Source: Cladosporium sp. IMV 00045
Lineage: Eukaryota; Ascomycota; Dothideomycetes; Cladosporiales; Cladosporiaceae
Direction of reading: 5' to 3'
Assembly: GCA_001931905.2 (NCBI GenBank)
Contig: MSJI02000052.1
Span: forward strand, 31,522 to 95,521
DNA length: 64,000 bases
Shown here: piece after piece, positions 21,085-32,572 of the stretch
Layout: each line of letters starts with the position of its first letter
Numbering within the stretch: position 1 is the stretch's first letter
Notes under the pieces: model-generated
What the model was told of the DNA's origin: nothing
The model's input: only the letters and a program-made list of their open reading frames with translations
The model's database searches: none
Made by a program: the position numbers and the translations under genes

Positions 21085-23398
21085 ATGATATGTGAAATTT
21101 GCTATGGCATGCTGCGCGGCCACAAAGGTAGGAGGTGGAGGCGAACATATGAGCTTCATTTTGACCATCAAGCGAGCGGGATTGCGATTCGTGCGTCAGC
21201 CGTAGCAGGCTGCTGTTTCTGCAAAGTTTTGGCGGAGGTGCTGGAGAGCCAAGGTTGCTCGGTAGGCATCTTATTCCTTTCTCGAAAAGCTTTAATGAAG
21301 AAGACATGACTGACACAGCCTAGAGACGGGGGATAGACCCGCTTGCCACCACCCAAGCCTTTCTTTCTGAAGTGCCTCGTCGCCAAGGTCTCTACCGACT
21401 AGATTTCCGCCTTGGAGACTCAAGCCCTTTGGCTACGTTCTTTCTGGAGCAGCTTCGTGAGTAGCTTCACCAGCGTTGCTCCAACCATGATCCCTTGCTG
21501 ATTCTACAGATGACGGTCCGGATGCTCGGGTGTACACACCGTCCACGGAGAACACTAGCTCCCAAGAAGTGCTCCAATTGGCACGGTCGTGGATCGCCAC
21601 TTGTACTGGTCCAGAGCATTCCGGATGTCCGAATGAGTCGTTCGAGAGGTGCAATGGAGACTCAACAAGATACTACCCAACGAGACTCATCAAGTTGCCG
21701 CCGTACCACTCGGAGCCGTACGGAGCGGAAAATATCCAGAAAATCGAAATCACATTGGTCCATACCAATGGTCAGCCTAACCAGCCTCCCCAATCCGACA
21801 CGATGAATGCAAATGGCATTCTGCAATCTCCGACCGGTAGCTCAGAAATCCAATTCGAGGCTTTCGGTCCATGGCAATATGTCACGTTGAGCCACTGTTG
21901 GGGCACATCTCCCTTCCACAAATTGACGATTGACAATCTCGAGGCCTTCAAGAAAGGTGTGCCTCTCACCAAGCTGCCCAAATCTTTCCAGGAAGCAATC
22001 GATTTCGCTTCACGGCTGCGCAAAGATGTCAGGTACATCTGGATCGATGCCTTATGCATCATCCAAGACAGCGACGAAGACTGGAAGAAGGAGAGTGTCA
22101 AGATGTATGACGTCTACCGCAACAGTTTCTGCAACATCTCGGCGACGCACGCATGTGACAATAGCGAGGGGCTGTACCGGAAGAGAGATCCGCAGCATCT
22201 CTGGGAAGATGAGATCAGATTGAATACAGAAGGGATACCAACATCATTCCCTCAGAGGAGTCGGCTGGGTGCTGAGCCGCTACTTCGCCGCTGTGGTATC
22301 TTGGATGCGACCTCTTGGGCTCGCACAATCGAGGACGCTTCAGTCAATGTTCGTGCTTGGGTTCTTCAAGAAAGACTGCTGGCGCCCAGGGTTTTAAACT
22401 TCGGTCGTCATCAGATAGCCTGGGAGTGCTGTCGCCTCGAAGCAACAGAGAGTCTGCCTTACGGTACTTCAGATCTGCAGGTCCAGGGTGGAATCGTTCT
22501 CGAAAAGACAAGCCTCAAATCGTCACTTCCTCGAGAGTACGGACCACGGTCTTTAGTGCCCGACTCCGAACATCTAGCCTGGCAAGCCCACGAATGCTGG
22601 AAGCGCATCATCGAACGCTATTCCACCACAAGCATCACCAAGGAGAGCGATCGTCTCATTGCTCTGGCAGGTATCGCCCAGATGATATCCAGACAGATTG
22701 GCAACAGAGTCTGGTACGTGGCGGGACTGTGGGAGAAATGGCTTGCTAGCCAGCTTCTCTGGCGGGTCAACAGCGCCTACGCGGATGGGACTTATTCGTT
22801 TCCACAGCGCCGTACTAGGAACTACATCGCCCCAACATTCTCCTGGGCTTCGATTCTTGCAAAGCAGGGCGTTCGGTGTGGCGAGACCGTAAGAGAGGAC
22901 CGCCTGCTTTTCTCGGTCAAACGCATCAACATACCGCAGAAGTCAGAGGAAGACCGTTTCAGCGTGATCGCGAGCGACGAAGCAGCCACTTACGTCGAGC
23001 TGAGCGGGCAGCTTGCAGCAATCAATCTCGTGAGAGGCAAAGGTTGCAGCACCAACAGGTATCGATGGAATTTGGCCAACGGCGACTACAATCCGAAGAG
23101 AGATCTCTCGGGTCTGCACCTTGACAGCCCGGAAGATGATGCAGCTTTCTTTGGGGCAGCCCAAACCGGACTCTACTGCATGCCGGCATACAGCAATTCC
23201 AAGGACTACACCATCTGTCTGATCTTGCGGCTCGTCAACCATAAAGAGTCGCCGCCTCGTTACAAGCGTGTGGGGCTGGCTATGGTGCCAGCGTATGAAG
23301 CCACGCAGCTTGCTCTGGAGAGAGCTAAGACCATGGGCCCATCATCGAGTGACGGAGAAAGAGGAGGGTGGCACAATGTGCATCTCAGGCTGTTCTGA
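21085..23398 (+). CDS. HET-domain protein, 732 aa (copy 2)
   Basis: Exons are 21085-21261, 21324-21456 and 21510-23398. All three exon lengths equal those of copy 1, and splice sites are conserved (second acceptor CAG instead of TAG). An in-frame ATG at 21061 exists only in this copy, so the shared ATG at 21085 is preferred. HET motifs YVTLSHCWG and WIDALCIIQDSD are unchanged. Differences from copy 1 cluster in the linker before the HET domain (around residues 170-225), as expected for a less constrained spacer. Confidence 0.87.
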
Positions 23399-23955
23399 GT
23401 TCCGGCGTCTCTTAGGCTCCTAGCATGTAGCGAGTGTGATCTAATGAGAAAGCATGTATGCAGGTGCTGTGAATCGGCTGCTTTTGCTTTTGTTTCATGA
23501 AAAAACAAATAGACCATCAAGCTTGAGGGCGTTGGTTGGAGGCTTGGGCGGTTGCGATAACACCATCGCACGACCGTGTTTCACGACATGTCTCGAGCGG
23601 TTCAATCATGCAAGCCTCCACAAAATACCTGCGAGCGTGAGCTTTACCGACGCCATGCATATTAGGCGAAGCGTCAGCTGTGTAAAGCGACTTGCAGATG
23701 AGAGAAAGATTGGCCTGGCCGCTCTGCAGGATAAGCGAAGGTAAGCAGTCGCCTGATTGCCTACAAACAGTCTCCGGTGAATGCAGCTGCGGGCAAATCG
23801 AAACAAAGCTGTCTTCGGTACAGCATTAACGTACCTTGGTCAATAAGAGCTGAACAAACCGATCATTCAATGTAACGCAAAGCTCAATCTACCATCACTC
23901 TCCCCATAATCCTTTTTGGTATCTGCTTGGCACATAGCAAGAGCATTCCTAAAAA
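23399..23955. other. Intergenic between HET and SIR2-like genes (copy 2)
   Basis: Counterpart of 6954-7486; no gene seen. Confidence 0.35.
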
Positions 23956-26900
23956 ATGGAAACAGAGCACCCCAATATCATCTCGCAAGCCTTCGAGACC
24001 GGGCTTTTGAAGGATGACGACCAGGAAAATCTCGGCTGGGCGTCCATGAAGGACGAAGTCAATTCAATTTTGGAGAAGTCTGAAAACCAAACAACATTGT
24101 TTCTCGGAGCTGCGGCTTCTTCTTTTAAGCCAACCTGCTTTCCAGCCTGGGATAAGTTCATAGAACTCATCTACACCTGTCAGATTGAGCAAGCTGTTTC
24201 TGAGCTTGAAGGCGATACGACGGGTCCGTATTTCACGGTTGATCCTGCCAGTGAGGAGGTTCGTGTGATTGACTAACTCTTGTCTCAGGATTTGAGGAAT
24301 CTTTGAAGCGGAGCATTTCACAAGGCCTTGACTACTCCAACCCGCACAGAGTGCCGAATTACAAAGTCACCGAGACGCTTGCCCGCCGTCTCGGAAAGGA
24401 CTACTTGCGTCTTCTGGAAGCTTTCAAGTCAAGGCAAGACGGCGATGGGTGGCTCATCAACCACGTGCACAAGTGGGCGGCCGAATGCTTGATGAGTGGA
24501 GGCGCCTTGTCCATCGTCACCACAAACTTCGACGACTGTATCGAGAGAGCATTGTCAGCTGCAGGCGCAAACTCGTACCTGCTCACCGGTGATCATCGCC
24601 AAGATGGTCTTGAGATCGAGCGCTTGCTCCAATCGACAAGCAAACGCCTGATACTGATCATCAGCGGCCCGAAAGCATGCCACTTTGCGCAGAACATGCT
24701 TCCTTGTCTAGGCAAGTCGGTGGGATTTCTGTACAAGCTCCATGGGTCATGCTACGCCCCCGATTCTTGCATCGACACACGGCTTCAGAGGCAGCAGGGA
24801 ATTCCCGCGTACTCTGTCGATATTCTCGATTTCCTCCTCGCGAGGAGTGTCTTCTTCGTCGTGGGGTTCAGTGGAGGTGATCTGAACGACAACACAGACT
24901 ACCTTCGCATGATCCACAACAAGCGCCAGGCGAAGCTTGTCTGGTTGCAATACAGAGGGGATTCGATCGAGCCTGGTGTGAAGAAATTGCTCGACGCCAT
25001 GAAAGACGACACGAGTGTCGGCCAAGGCGCCAGTCGAGCAATCCTGCGTCGCGTGCATGGATCCATCACTGGCCAACGAGTGCGCTGGAATGAGGAGCCT
25101 TCCGAGTTCAAACAGCACGTCGTCGAGTGGTGTCGCGGCCTTGGGATTTCGTGGTGCAAGCTCGTTGTGCTTGATTTGCTGGAGCTTTGTGGTCAGAGAG
25201 AGGCACAGCGGGAGAAACTCCGGAGGCTGGGATTCGTCAAAAGCCATCGTCAAGATTGGAATGACATTGTTGAGTTGGTGAAGAAGTCGCCGGTTGAAGT
25301 TCAGCAGGTGAGTTGGAGAAGACCTGAAATCTTGAAAATGAAGTCTAAGCCGTGCTAATTACCACTAGCTTGCGAAAGCGACGGCATGCATGATGACAAC
25401 TCGTCTGCTTCGTGGCTTCTTGGAAACACTTCAAAGTAGCGATCGTCCATCTAGCTTGACAACGCTCTTCGAAACACAGCGACTCGAAATTCGAGAGCAA
25501 CACTTCGAAGCTGCAAGCAATTCCAACACCGCCCTTACGCATGCGCAGGATTGGGCACTCAGCGCCTTGTACGGCGTGTTGCTGTATTGTGCTGGCCAGG
25601 ATCAAGCAGCCAAAGAGATCCTCTCGTATGCTCGTAATGCCGCTTACTTGGTGGGAGATCTACAATCGCATCAAATGGTAAGCGAACTGATCTCGGGTCT
25701 GCCTTTCGCCGCAAGACATTCGCCGGCCTCCTCTCCGACAAAGGCGCAGTATAAGCCGGACTCATCCATACTCGCCTTCTTGCCATCACTGGACAATGTC
25801 AGCGCTAAAGCCAACCAATACGGTATCCCTCCAGGACTGTTCGCCCGAGCCATGTTGCACAGGGCGATGCTTTTCGCTGATCGCATTGCGGTGAGTTCGA
25901 ATGTGCTCACCAATTCGGCTGTGTTCGTGAACGAAATCCTTTTCGGCGGCCGCGAAGAGCTTAGTAGTTTCTACCTCGAATTCCTTCAGCCAGTCATCGT
26001 CTCAGATAATCCGAATGAAGCGCAGCCAATTCGGGCAATGCACCGCGCATCAAATTCCAGACTGGATTACATGTCCGAGAAAATGGCAGCGAGCCACATG
26101 GCCCAGATGGACAACTTTTACCTCGCCACCAGAGCGGACAACCGCTTTCTGTTCAATAAGATGTCTGATTTGGAGAGCAACTATCGCCGCTGGATGCGGC
26201 GAGCTGCAACAACCGAGCGCGTTGAGACTCGGGATCATCTCTTAACCCAGTGGAGGAGCCGTGACATTCATTACGGCAGTGCTTCTGTTGTCATCGAGGC
26301 TGATGATGCGCTTGCAGCTGGCATGGTTGACACCATCTTAGAAGTTGTCGATCTCTTCACGAAGAACTTGAAAGGTCCGCTCACGCGATCGAAACTATAC
26401 AGTGTGGCAGGGCTCTTCGTAAAAGTCGCAGACGACGAAGAAGCCATTCGCAAGAAACTGAGGGATGACATCGACCAGGCGTCTCTCGACACGCTCATTT
26501 CCGGTCGCCAGAAAATTCTCGAGCGACCATGGCTGTCTGGACCGATCTGTCATGAACTCTTCGATGTGCCCTATCGATACAATCCGATGTTTCAGCAACT
26601 GATCAGTGGAGAATCATCGACGAGCATCGTGTTTCTCGAGCCTCACGAGGTGCCTTCCATGCAGTTCATGGCTAAGCTCGCGCGCCAGGATGTAGAACTG
26701 AACATGTATGACGGCGCCGTCACCGCGGGTGTGAGTGGGCAGGCATCGGCGATCCTTCTTGCGCAGGCATCAGAGGAGGACATCACGATATGCCGCAAGG
26801 GCCTTGTTCCCTTACGTCAGAGAATTTTGGAGCATACCACGCTGGATGCCGAGAGCATGGAGATTCTGGTTGAACAATTGGGAGCGTTCAAGCGGGAGGC

Positions 26901-27084
26901 AGCTGATGCAGAAGACACAGCAATCACCATGCTTGCTGCGTTTGACGAGGATGCCAGGCGTATTTTGCTTGGATTCTTAGAGCATTGCACGTTCATCCTT
27001 CGCAAGGGAGAGCCGTTGGACCGGATGTACGAACAGCCAGAGCTCACGTTGCCGGGCGTGCTGAAGCTGGTGCGCGTGCACTGA
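23956..27084 (+). CDS. SIR2-like (defence-type NADase fold) protein, 1009 aa (copy 2)
   Basis: Exons are 23956-24250, 24289-25307 and 25369-27084, with the same lengths as copy 1. The Asn of TTNFDD, the His of KLHGS and the GFSGGDLN loop are all intact. By hand count about 25 of 564 residues of the third exon differ from copy 1 (roughly 4-5%), many of them conservative. The reading frame is undamaged, so both versions appear functional. An alternative for the C-terminal half is a helical repeat or sensor domain, but I see no repeat pattern that settles it. Confidence 0.82.
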
Positions 27085-27216
27085 AATTTGTTTGTGTCAG
27101 GTTGTGCTCTATCTGTTGAACAAGAATGAAGGATGACTAGTTTCACGATTACTCAATATATCGATACATATATTTAGGGCAGCACTGAGATGATGTCGCA
27201 GGAGGCTGATGAGAGT

Positions 27217-27234
27217 GAAGTCGAAGTCGAAGTC
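27217..27234 (+). repeat. (GAAGTC)3 microsatellite
   Basis: Three units, at the same position relative to mS45 as the seven-unit array at 10749-10790. Confidence 0.9.
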
Positions 27235-27380
27235 GCCGCGGGAGTGCCGTGCCCTTTCCGGCTTGTGGAGCAACTCCAATTTTGAGCGCCTCTCGCGTTG
27301 CTGCTCACTTCATCTCTCCTTGCTCCATTACACTTCTTCCATCCCAACCTTTTCCTTTCCTTGTTGTCATCACATTCATA

Positions 27381-28807
27381 ATGCCTCCCCGCATACAGCC
27401 TACAAGGCTGTCGCTGCCTTCATCATGTCAATGCATTCGCACCCAATCCTCAATCCTCACCGAAGCATACCTCTATTCACGCTCTTTCCACGCTTCTCCT
27501 CCCTCGCTTGAGGGCAACCTTGATGAGAAGAAGACCAGCGACAAGCGCCGGTCGACGAAGTTACGTCGCGACATGAAGGAATGGTTGGCGGGCCCTGGCT
27601 TCAAGTTTCGCAGACCGCGTCCTGACGGCACGAATTATCTCTCTGCTTATGACAGGACCGGCCAGCTCAAGCGTGCAGGCAGGGCCCGAGTCAACGCAGA
27701 GCTACCCACGCCCGCCGAGGTGGCGGCCACTGAAGAAAAGGTGCAGAGACAGGAAGTGGCGGAAGGCATTGATGAGGCAGAGCGGACTGAGAGGGCAGAA
27801 GCACGTGCCGCCGAACGTGCGAGGCAGGCCGCCAACGCCAGACGAACGCCCAAGGAAACGGCAGCAGATCTGCGCCCATTTCCCTTGAACCACAATTTTA
27901 GGAGTCAGCCGGTCCTCTCGGAAGAGCTCAGAGACGAGCTCTACGGACAGGTAGTCGTCAGAGGCATGGACCTGCAGAGCGTGAGTGCAGCATACAGCGT
28001 GGATATGCGCCGAGTCGCTGCTGTCGTGCGGCTCAAGACCATCGAGAAGGAGTGGATTGAAAGTGTAAGTTTGACCAACACCACCCTCTCCCAACCACCC
28101 CACGTGCTGCCATTGTGATGATTTAAAATAAAAATCGATTAGTCTTTAAGACAAACACATGGTTACAAAATTTTGCATGCGAGCCTCTCTGATCCTGCAG
28201 CACAATAAACACGCTATTATTCGGTCACACACATGGAGATCAATGACTGACATTCTTGCAGGGTAAAAAGTTGGCCAAGCCTTATAACGACGCCGTTCTG
28301 GCCATGCTTCCACAGACAAACATGCCTGGGCCCAACCAGCCGGTAAACCGTCACGAAGGTATCAACGACGTCTCTGTCCACCCAGCTACACGCAAACAAA
28401 TTTTTCACCCCACTTCGGAGTCCCGGGTATTCACACGCGAGGATGCTGCCAAAGTCTTCTCTCCCACTCTTCTTCCCGTCGACCAGCGCATCCCTCATCC
28501 CGAGCTCGTACAGTTGGAACGCTGGAACCTCGAAGGTCTTTCGCGTGAGAAGCGCAACGAGAAATTTGTGCAGATGGACGATGAAATGCGTGCTACCGCG
28601 GAAGAGAAGGAGAAGAGACGGAAGGAGTGGGAGGAGCGTACACAGAGAACCGTACCGGGCCGCCGCTGGGACTTCAAGTTCCAGGACATCTCTGTCGAGG
28701 ATGTCGGCAAGGACGGTAGGAGCAGCAAGGGCGTCGGCCTCCGCTACGGCATGCCGCACACAGACCGGAAGAGAGGCGAATATAAGATACCCGCCAGTGT
28801 TTCGTGA
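27381..28807 (+). CDS. MRPS35: Mitoribosomal small-subunit protein mS45 (Bot1/Mrps35 type), 409 aa, intact copy
   Basis: Exons are 27381-28064 and 28262-28807. The 197-nt intron (GTAAGT...TTGCAG) is the longest seen here. The N-terminus is a presequence (RSFHASPP near residue 40). The conserved C-terminal part contains GKKLAKPYNDAVLAMLPQT, GRRWDFKFQDIS and PHTDRKRGEYKIPASV, which I recognise from the fungal Bot1p/mS45 family, a structural component of the mitochondrial ribosome small subunit. This is the only complete copy. Its two halves in the other version lie on either side of the inserted 34-kb piece. Family assignment is from memory, without a database check. Confidence 0.75.
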
Positions 28808-29314
28808 AGAACACGAAACTGCTGTTATACAATACTTTATGAGGCGCGGATGTGATTGCGGCGTTCGAGCTGCGAAAGATACCATTGTTACAATGTATGA
28901 TTAGAATTACTGTACTGTATCTGTACGTGGACCGTACATTATCATGTCAAGATATCTATACCTATTTCATGATCCTGTTGATTAATCAACACAATCGCCG
29001 TCCTAAATTTACCCACCTCATGCAAGCCCATGCAGATTTGCAGAGGGCGAGGACTTTGGCTTTCTGCAGCACTACCCCACCAGAGCTTATTATTGTATGC
29101 GATTGAGGGCCAGCGCCAACCCGCACATGACATCCTGACTTTCTTGTGAGTACAACCTGTCCGGTCACTCACAAGGCCAAATTCGCCCTGGGAGCCGTGA
29201 TTTGTTCTTCATATCACTTTCTTTCGAAAAGTCTGACCGTCGTCGTCTCCATCAGTCATCTCACAGACCTGCTATGCCCGGTTTCGCTCACTGAACTGTC
29301 CCCAACAACCGATT
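28808..29314. other. Intergenic (copy a)
   Basis: 3' region of mS45 and promoter of the acyltransferase gene. It is conserved in outline with 45872-46386. No gene seen. Confidence 0.4.
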
Positions 29315-30332
29315 ATGGCATTCACCACCGTCCTCGCATGGGTCTTTGGAAGTCCCATTGCAGTCTTCTTCACCACGCAAATCCTCTACGTCGTCGCCCA
29401 AGTCACCAAGAGCCAGCAGATCGACTACTACGCCCGCTGCGTCGCTTCCTTCACCGCCCTCCTCATCTGCGCAACCTACGGCACCATCGCCTCGGCATGC
29501 TTGAACGTTGTTGGCTACGGTGGCTTGGGACAATGGACAACCGCGCGCAGCTTCAAGTGGACCATGCTGCTCTTCACGGGCGTTTGGTTTGAGATTGAAG
29601 ACCCGGACGGCCTGCTGCACGGCGAGACTTGGGACAAGTTGAGGCCTGCTGTCTTGCTCGGCAACCACCAGACGGAGCTCGATGTCTTGTTCCTGGGACA
29701 CTTATTCCCCAAGTACACCAGTGTGACGGCCAAGAAGAGTTTGATGTACACGCCCTTCCTGGGGTGGTTCAGTGGGTTGACCCAGCGATCTCCATTCCGA
29801 GCGGTAACAAATCCTAACATTTTCTTCCCCCACAGTGGCCCTCAGCAAAACCGTCTTCATCGAACGCAAATCCCGCTCCCAAGCCGTCGCGGCCTTTGAC
29901 CAAGCCGCCGAGAAAATGCACCGCAACCGGCAATCCGTCTACATCTTCCCCGAAGGCACGCGCAGCTACTACGACCACCCGGACCTGCTACCCTTCAAGA
30001 AGGGCGCTTTCCACCTCGCCGTGCAAGCCCAGGTGCCCATCGTGCCCATCGTGGTCGCGAACTACAGCAACGTCCTGGACGTCAAGAGAAAGCTGTTCCG
30101 CCCCGGCACCATTCCTGTGAAAGTCGTGGCGCCGATTTCGACAAAGGGCAAGACGAAGGATGATGTCGATGCGCTGGTTGAGCAGACGAGGAATGTTATG
30201 CTGAAGGAGCTTAAGGCTATCACTGGCAAGGCGAGGGAGCAGGGTGTTGCGTTGAAGGAGGGCGAGAAGGTCAATGGTACGGCGAAGAGTTCGGGTGTTG
30301 ATCTTGATATTGCGGGTGGTAAGGAGCTTTGA
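29315..30332 (+). CDS. SLC1: 1-acyl-sn-glycerol-3-phosphate acyltransferase (LPAAT), 317 aa (copy a)
   Basis: Exons are 29315-29771 and 29836-30332; the intron has donor GTGGGT and acceptor CACAG. Two hydrophobic segments lie in the first 70 residues. The acyltransferase block I is NHQTELD (117-123), holding the catalytic His and Asp as HxxxxD; block III is FPEGTRS (190-196). The enzyme acylates lysophosphatidic acid to phosphatidic acid in the ER membrane, the second step of glycerolipid synthesis. Length fits yeast Slc1. The C-terminal 30 residues (VNGTAKSSGVD) are a soluble tail. It is followed on the same strand by the oxygenase gene. Confidence 0.88.
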
Positions 30333-30952
30333 GAGCATTGTTGCTTTTGGATCGTTAGATCGCGCGGTGTGAAACATGCTTAGATGTGTATATGTGTTAT
30401 TGTTCACGAGGATGATAGATTGATAGCTAGATACCCAGAAATTAGAGCGTCTGCGTATATTTGATCGTTCTTAATGAGTATTGAGATTGAGATTTCTACA
30501 TTTTGTGCAAATAGTGGTGGGTTTTGGTGATGAACGACGAAAAAAATTCATGGCTGCCAGGAAATCGCCTGAATCGTTTCCTCTTCCGAACCACATGTAG
30601 TGTGTTATATTCATGGCTGGGTAAAACAGCACGGTTGTGAGACCCAGAATTCTATTGCTGGAAACGCTGCCAAACCGCAGCTTTCTCATTGTGCGAACGA
30701 AGGCATCAGCAACGCTCGTATTTCCTGCCCGGTAATTTACGTTAGACTCGAATGATGTTCTTCAGACCACTTAGACATTATCGTTTACTGTTTCTCATGT
30801 TCAACACAGTCATGGCTCATCTCGAGTGCAGGTTACCTAGAAATCCCAACCCTAACCCTAAACCACTGGACCCTGACCACATCAGATGGCTATAGAAGAT
30901 TTCCAACCGAGCACTTGGGCGCATTCACATCACGACAAGAACACTGTACGTC
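30333..30952. other. Intergenic with telomere-like motif (copy a)
   Basis: Promoter of the oxygenase gene, containing a CCCTAACCCTAA motif (see 30845-30862). No other gene-like feature. Confidence 0.4.
30845..30862 (+). promoter_or_regulatory. Telobox-like motif upstream of the oxygenase gene (copy a)
   Basis: Two and a half CCCTAA units lie about 90 bp upstream of the start codon. The same motif is kept at 47929-47947 although the surrounding intergenic DNA has diverged. In fungi, telomere-repeat motifs in promoters can bind Tbf1/Reb1-type factors; a regulatory role here is inference. Confidence 0.45.
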
Positions 30953-32437
30953 ATGGCCAAATCAAAGAACAAGAGAAAGCAGCCCGATGCTTTGACCGCA
31001 GTCGCGCCCAAACGCCAAAAGGCCGGTCAGGAACCGATCACGCCTCCCCCGGACACCCAGGCGAAGACCATAGCCAGCATTGGCCTTTGCGACGAAGACA
31101 TCGAACTCGCAGTCGACACCCTCACAACCCTCGCCGCAAACCCAGCCGTGATCAAGACGAAGGCTTGCAAAGATCTGCGCACCACCGTGTATGAATTCAG
31201 CAAGGCATGCACGACCGGCCTCAATGCGACGTCGGAAGACACCAATCTCACAGCGAAGATCAGTGGAGCTCTGGCCGATGGAAAGTATACAGAAGCGAGG
31301 ATTCTGTTGGCGGAGATGGGAATCCGACGGCAGAAGCCTAAGTTGGGTGCGTTGTGCCGCTGGGTCAGGGACTTGGACGTTGTGAGTGGATTGGCGGAGC
31401 AGTTAGATGAAGATGGAAAGGCGAGGACTACCAGGGAAGAGGATGCTTTGCTGGTGCTGGACGCCGTACTGCGACTCACAGGACCTACGGATCATGCGGT
31501 CGTGGAAATGGAGAAGTCGGCATCGATGTCACATTCGCTTCCGATCATTCCAAGGGAGACATGGAATCTCAGAGACGAGGCCCCTCGGAGGAAGGTCTAC
31601 GACAGCGTTCTGGATCGCACAATCCTCTCCTCGACTCCCGCCAATCTGAATAACACCCTCAGCGTTCTTGAGACAACACCAGGACCTCAGCGCAAGCCAC
31701 CAAACCTCCACGCCGCCATCTTATACACATCACAAGATGACGCCATCCCCCTCTCAACAACCCCACCAAACACAACCTTCCACACCCACCCAGTCGTCCC
31801 CAACCTCCACCTCATCAAAGACGTCCTCTCCCCCGCCGAATGCGAAGCAATCATCGCCGCCGGCGAGACTGTAGGCTTCAAACCTGACGCGCCTATCACG
31901 GAAGAAGGCGAAGAATCCAGCATCCTCGCGCACAATTTCTACTGGATCGTCGACCCAGCTTTCAACGCAAAACTCTGGTCCCGCGTCTCACCCTTCGTCC
32001 CAAAGAAAGTCGCCGGCAAGAAAGTCCGCGGCCTCAACAGGAGGTTCAGAGTCTACCGCTACGTCCCTGGCGCCGAATACCGCGCACACATCGATGGTGC
32101 GTGGCCGCCGTCCGGCATCTCATCTGAGGGCAAGTATGTCTACGACTCTTCGCCTGCGACGGGAAAGCAGTCTTCTCTCTTCACTTTCCTGGTGTACCTG
32201 AACGATGAGTTTGAGGCTGGCGAGACGAGTTTCTTCCTCCCCAGCTCAAGAGAGGGGAGTATGAACGCGTACTCTGTTAAACCCGTGCAAGGCAGCGTTG
32301 CTATGTTCCCTCATGGTGAAACGGAGGGTAGTTTGCTTCACGAAGGAACTGGTGTGAAAAAGGAGGGTGTCCCGACTGCCAAGTATGTCATCAGGACGGA
32401 CGTTCTTTACGATGTCGAGGCTGGGATTGAGGCTTGA
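30953..32437 (+). CDS. 2OG-Fe(II) oxygenase, prolyl-4-hydroxylase-like, 494 aa (copy a)
   Basis: Intronless. The N-terminus is basic and nuclear-signal-like (KSKNKRKQ, PKRQK). Residues about 40-150 form a helical region. The C-terminal half is a double-stranded beta-helix oxygenase domain. The iron triad is His379 and Asp381 (YRAHIDG) with His463 (LLHEGTG), and Arg481 (KYVIRTD) is placed to bind 2-oxoglutarate. Such enzymes hydroxylate proteins or small molecules with oxygen and 2-oxoglutarate, giving succinate and CO2. The substrate is unknown; the basic N-terminus suggests a nuclear protein target (inference). The copy at 48038-49522 has the same length. Confidence 0.83.
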   Translation: MAKSKNKRKQPDALTAVAPKRQKAGQEPITPPPDTQAKTIASIGLCDEDIELAVDTLTTLAANPAVIKTKACKDLRTTVYEFSKACTTGLNATSEDTNLTAKISGALADGKYTEARILLAEMGIRRQKPKLGALCRWVRDLDVVSGLAEQLDEDGKARTTREEDALLVLDAVLRLTGPTDHAVVEMEKSASMSHSLPIIPRETWNLRDEAPRRKVYDSVLDRTILSSTPANLNNTLSVLETTPGPQRKPPNLHAAILYTSQDDAIPLSTTPPNTTFHTHPVVPNLHLIKDVLSPAECEAIIAAGETVGFKPDAPITEEGEESSILAHNFYWIVDPAFNAKLWSRVSPFVPKKVAGKKVRGLNRRFRVYRYVPGAEYRAHIDGAWPPSGISSEGKYVYDSSPATGKQSSLFTFLVYLNDEFEAGETSFFLPSSREGSMNAYSVKPVQGSVAMFPHGETEGSLLHEGTGVKKEGVPTAKYVIRTDVLYDVEAGIEA

Positions 32438-32572
32438 TGGTCTGCCTTTTTAATGATGTCAATGATCTACAGAATGGTATCTGAATACACACGTGCTTTC
32501 TCTGTACAATACATGTTACTCTGATCTACTCATTCCCGCTGGCATTGTGATCTCACCAGCGGTATCATGGAT

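Larger units (their letters stand above)
16458..27949 (+). repeat. Duplicated block, version 2 of the left half
   Basis: Collinear partner of 1-11507. The offset shrinks from 16457 to 16442 bp along the block because of small indels. Confidence 0.95.

Noticed and set aside
1..28000. True tandem segmental duplication as the explanation for the repeated blocks
   Set aside because: Gene breaks at both N gaps and the interrupted mS45 gene are better explained by two versions of one locus joined in scaffolding. It is kept as an alternative only if long reads cross the gaps.
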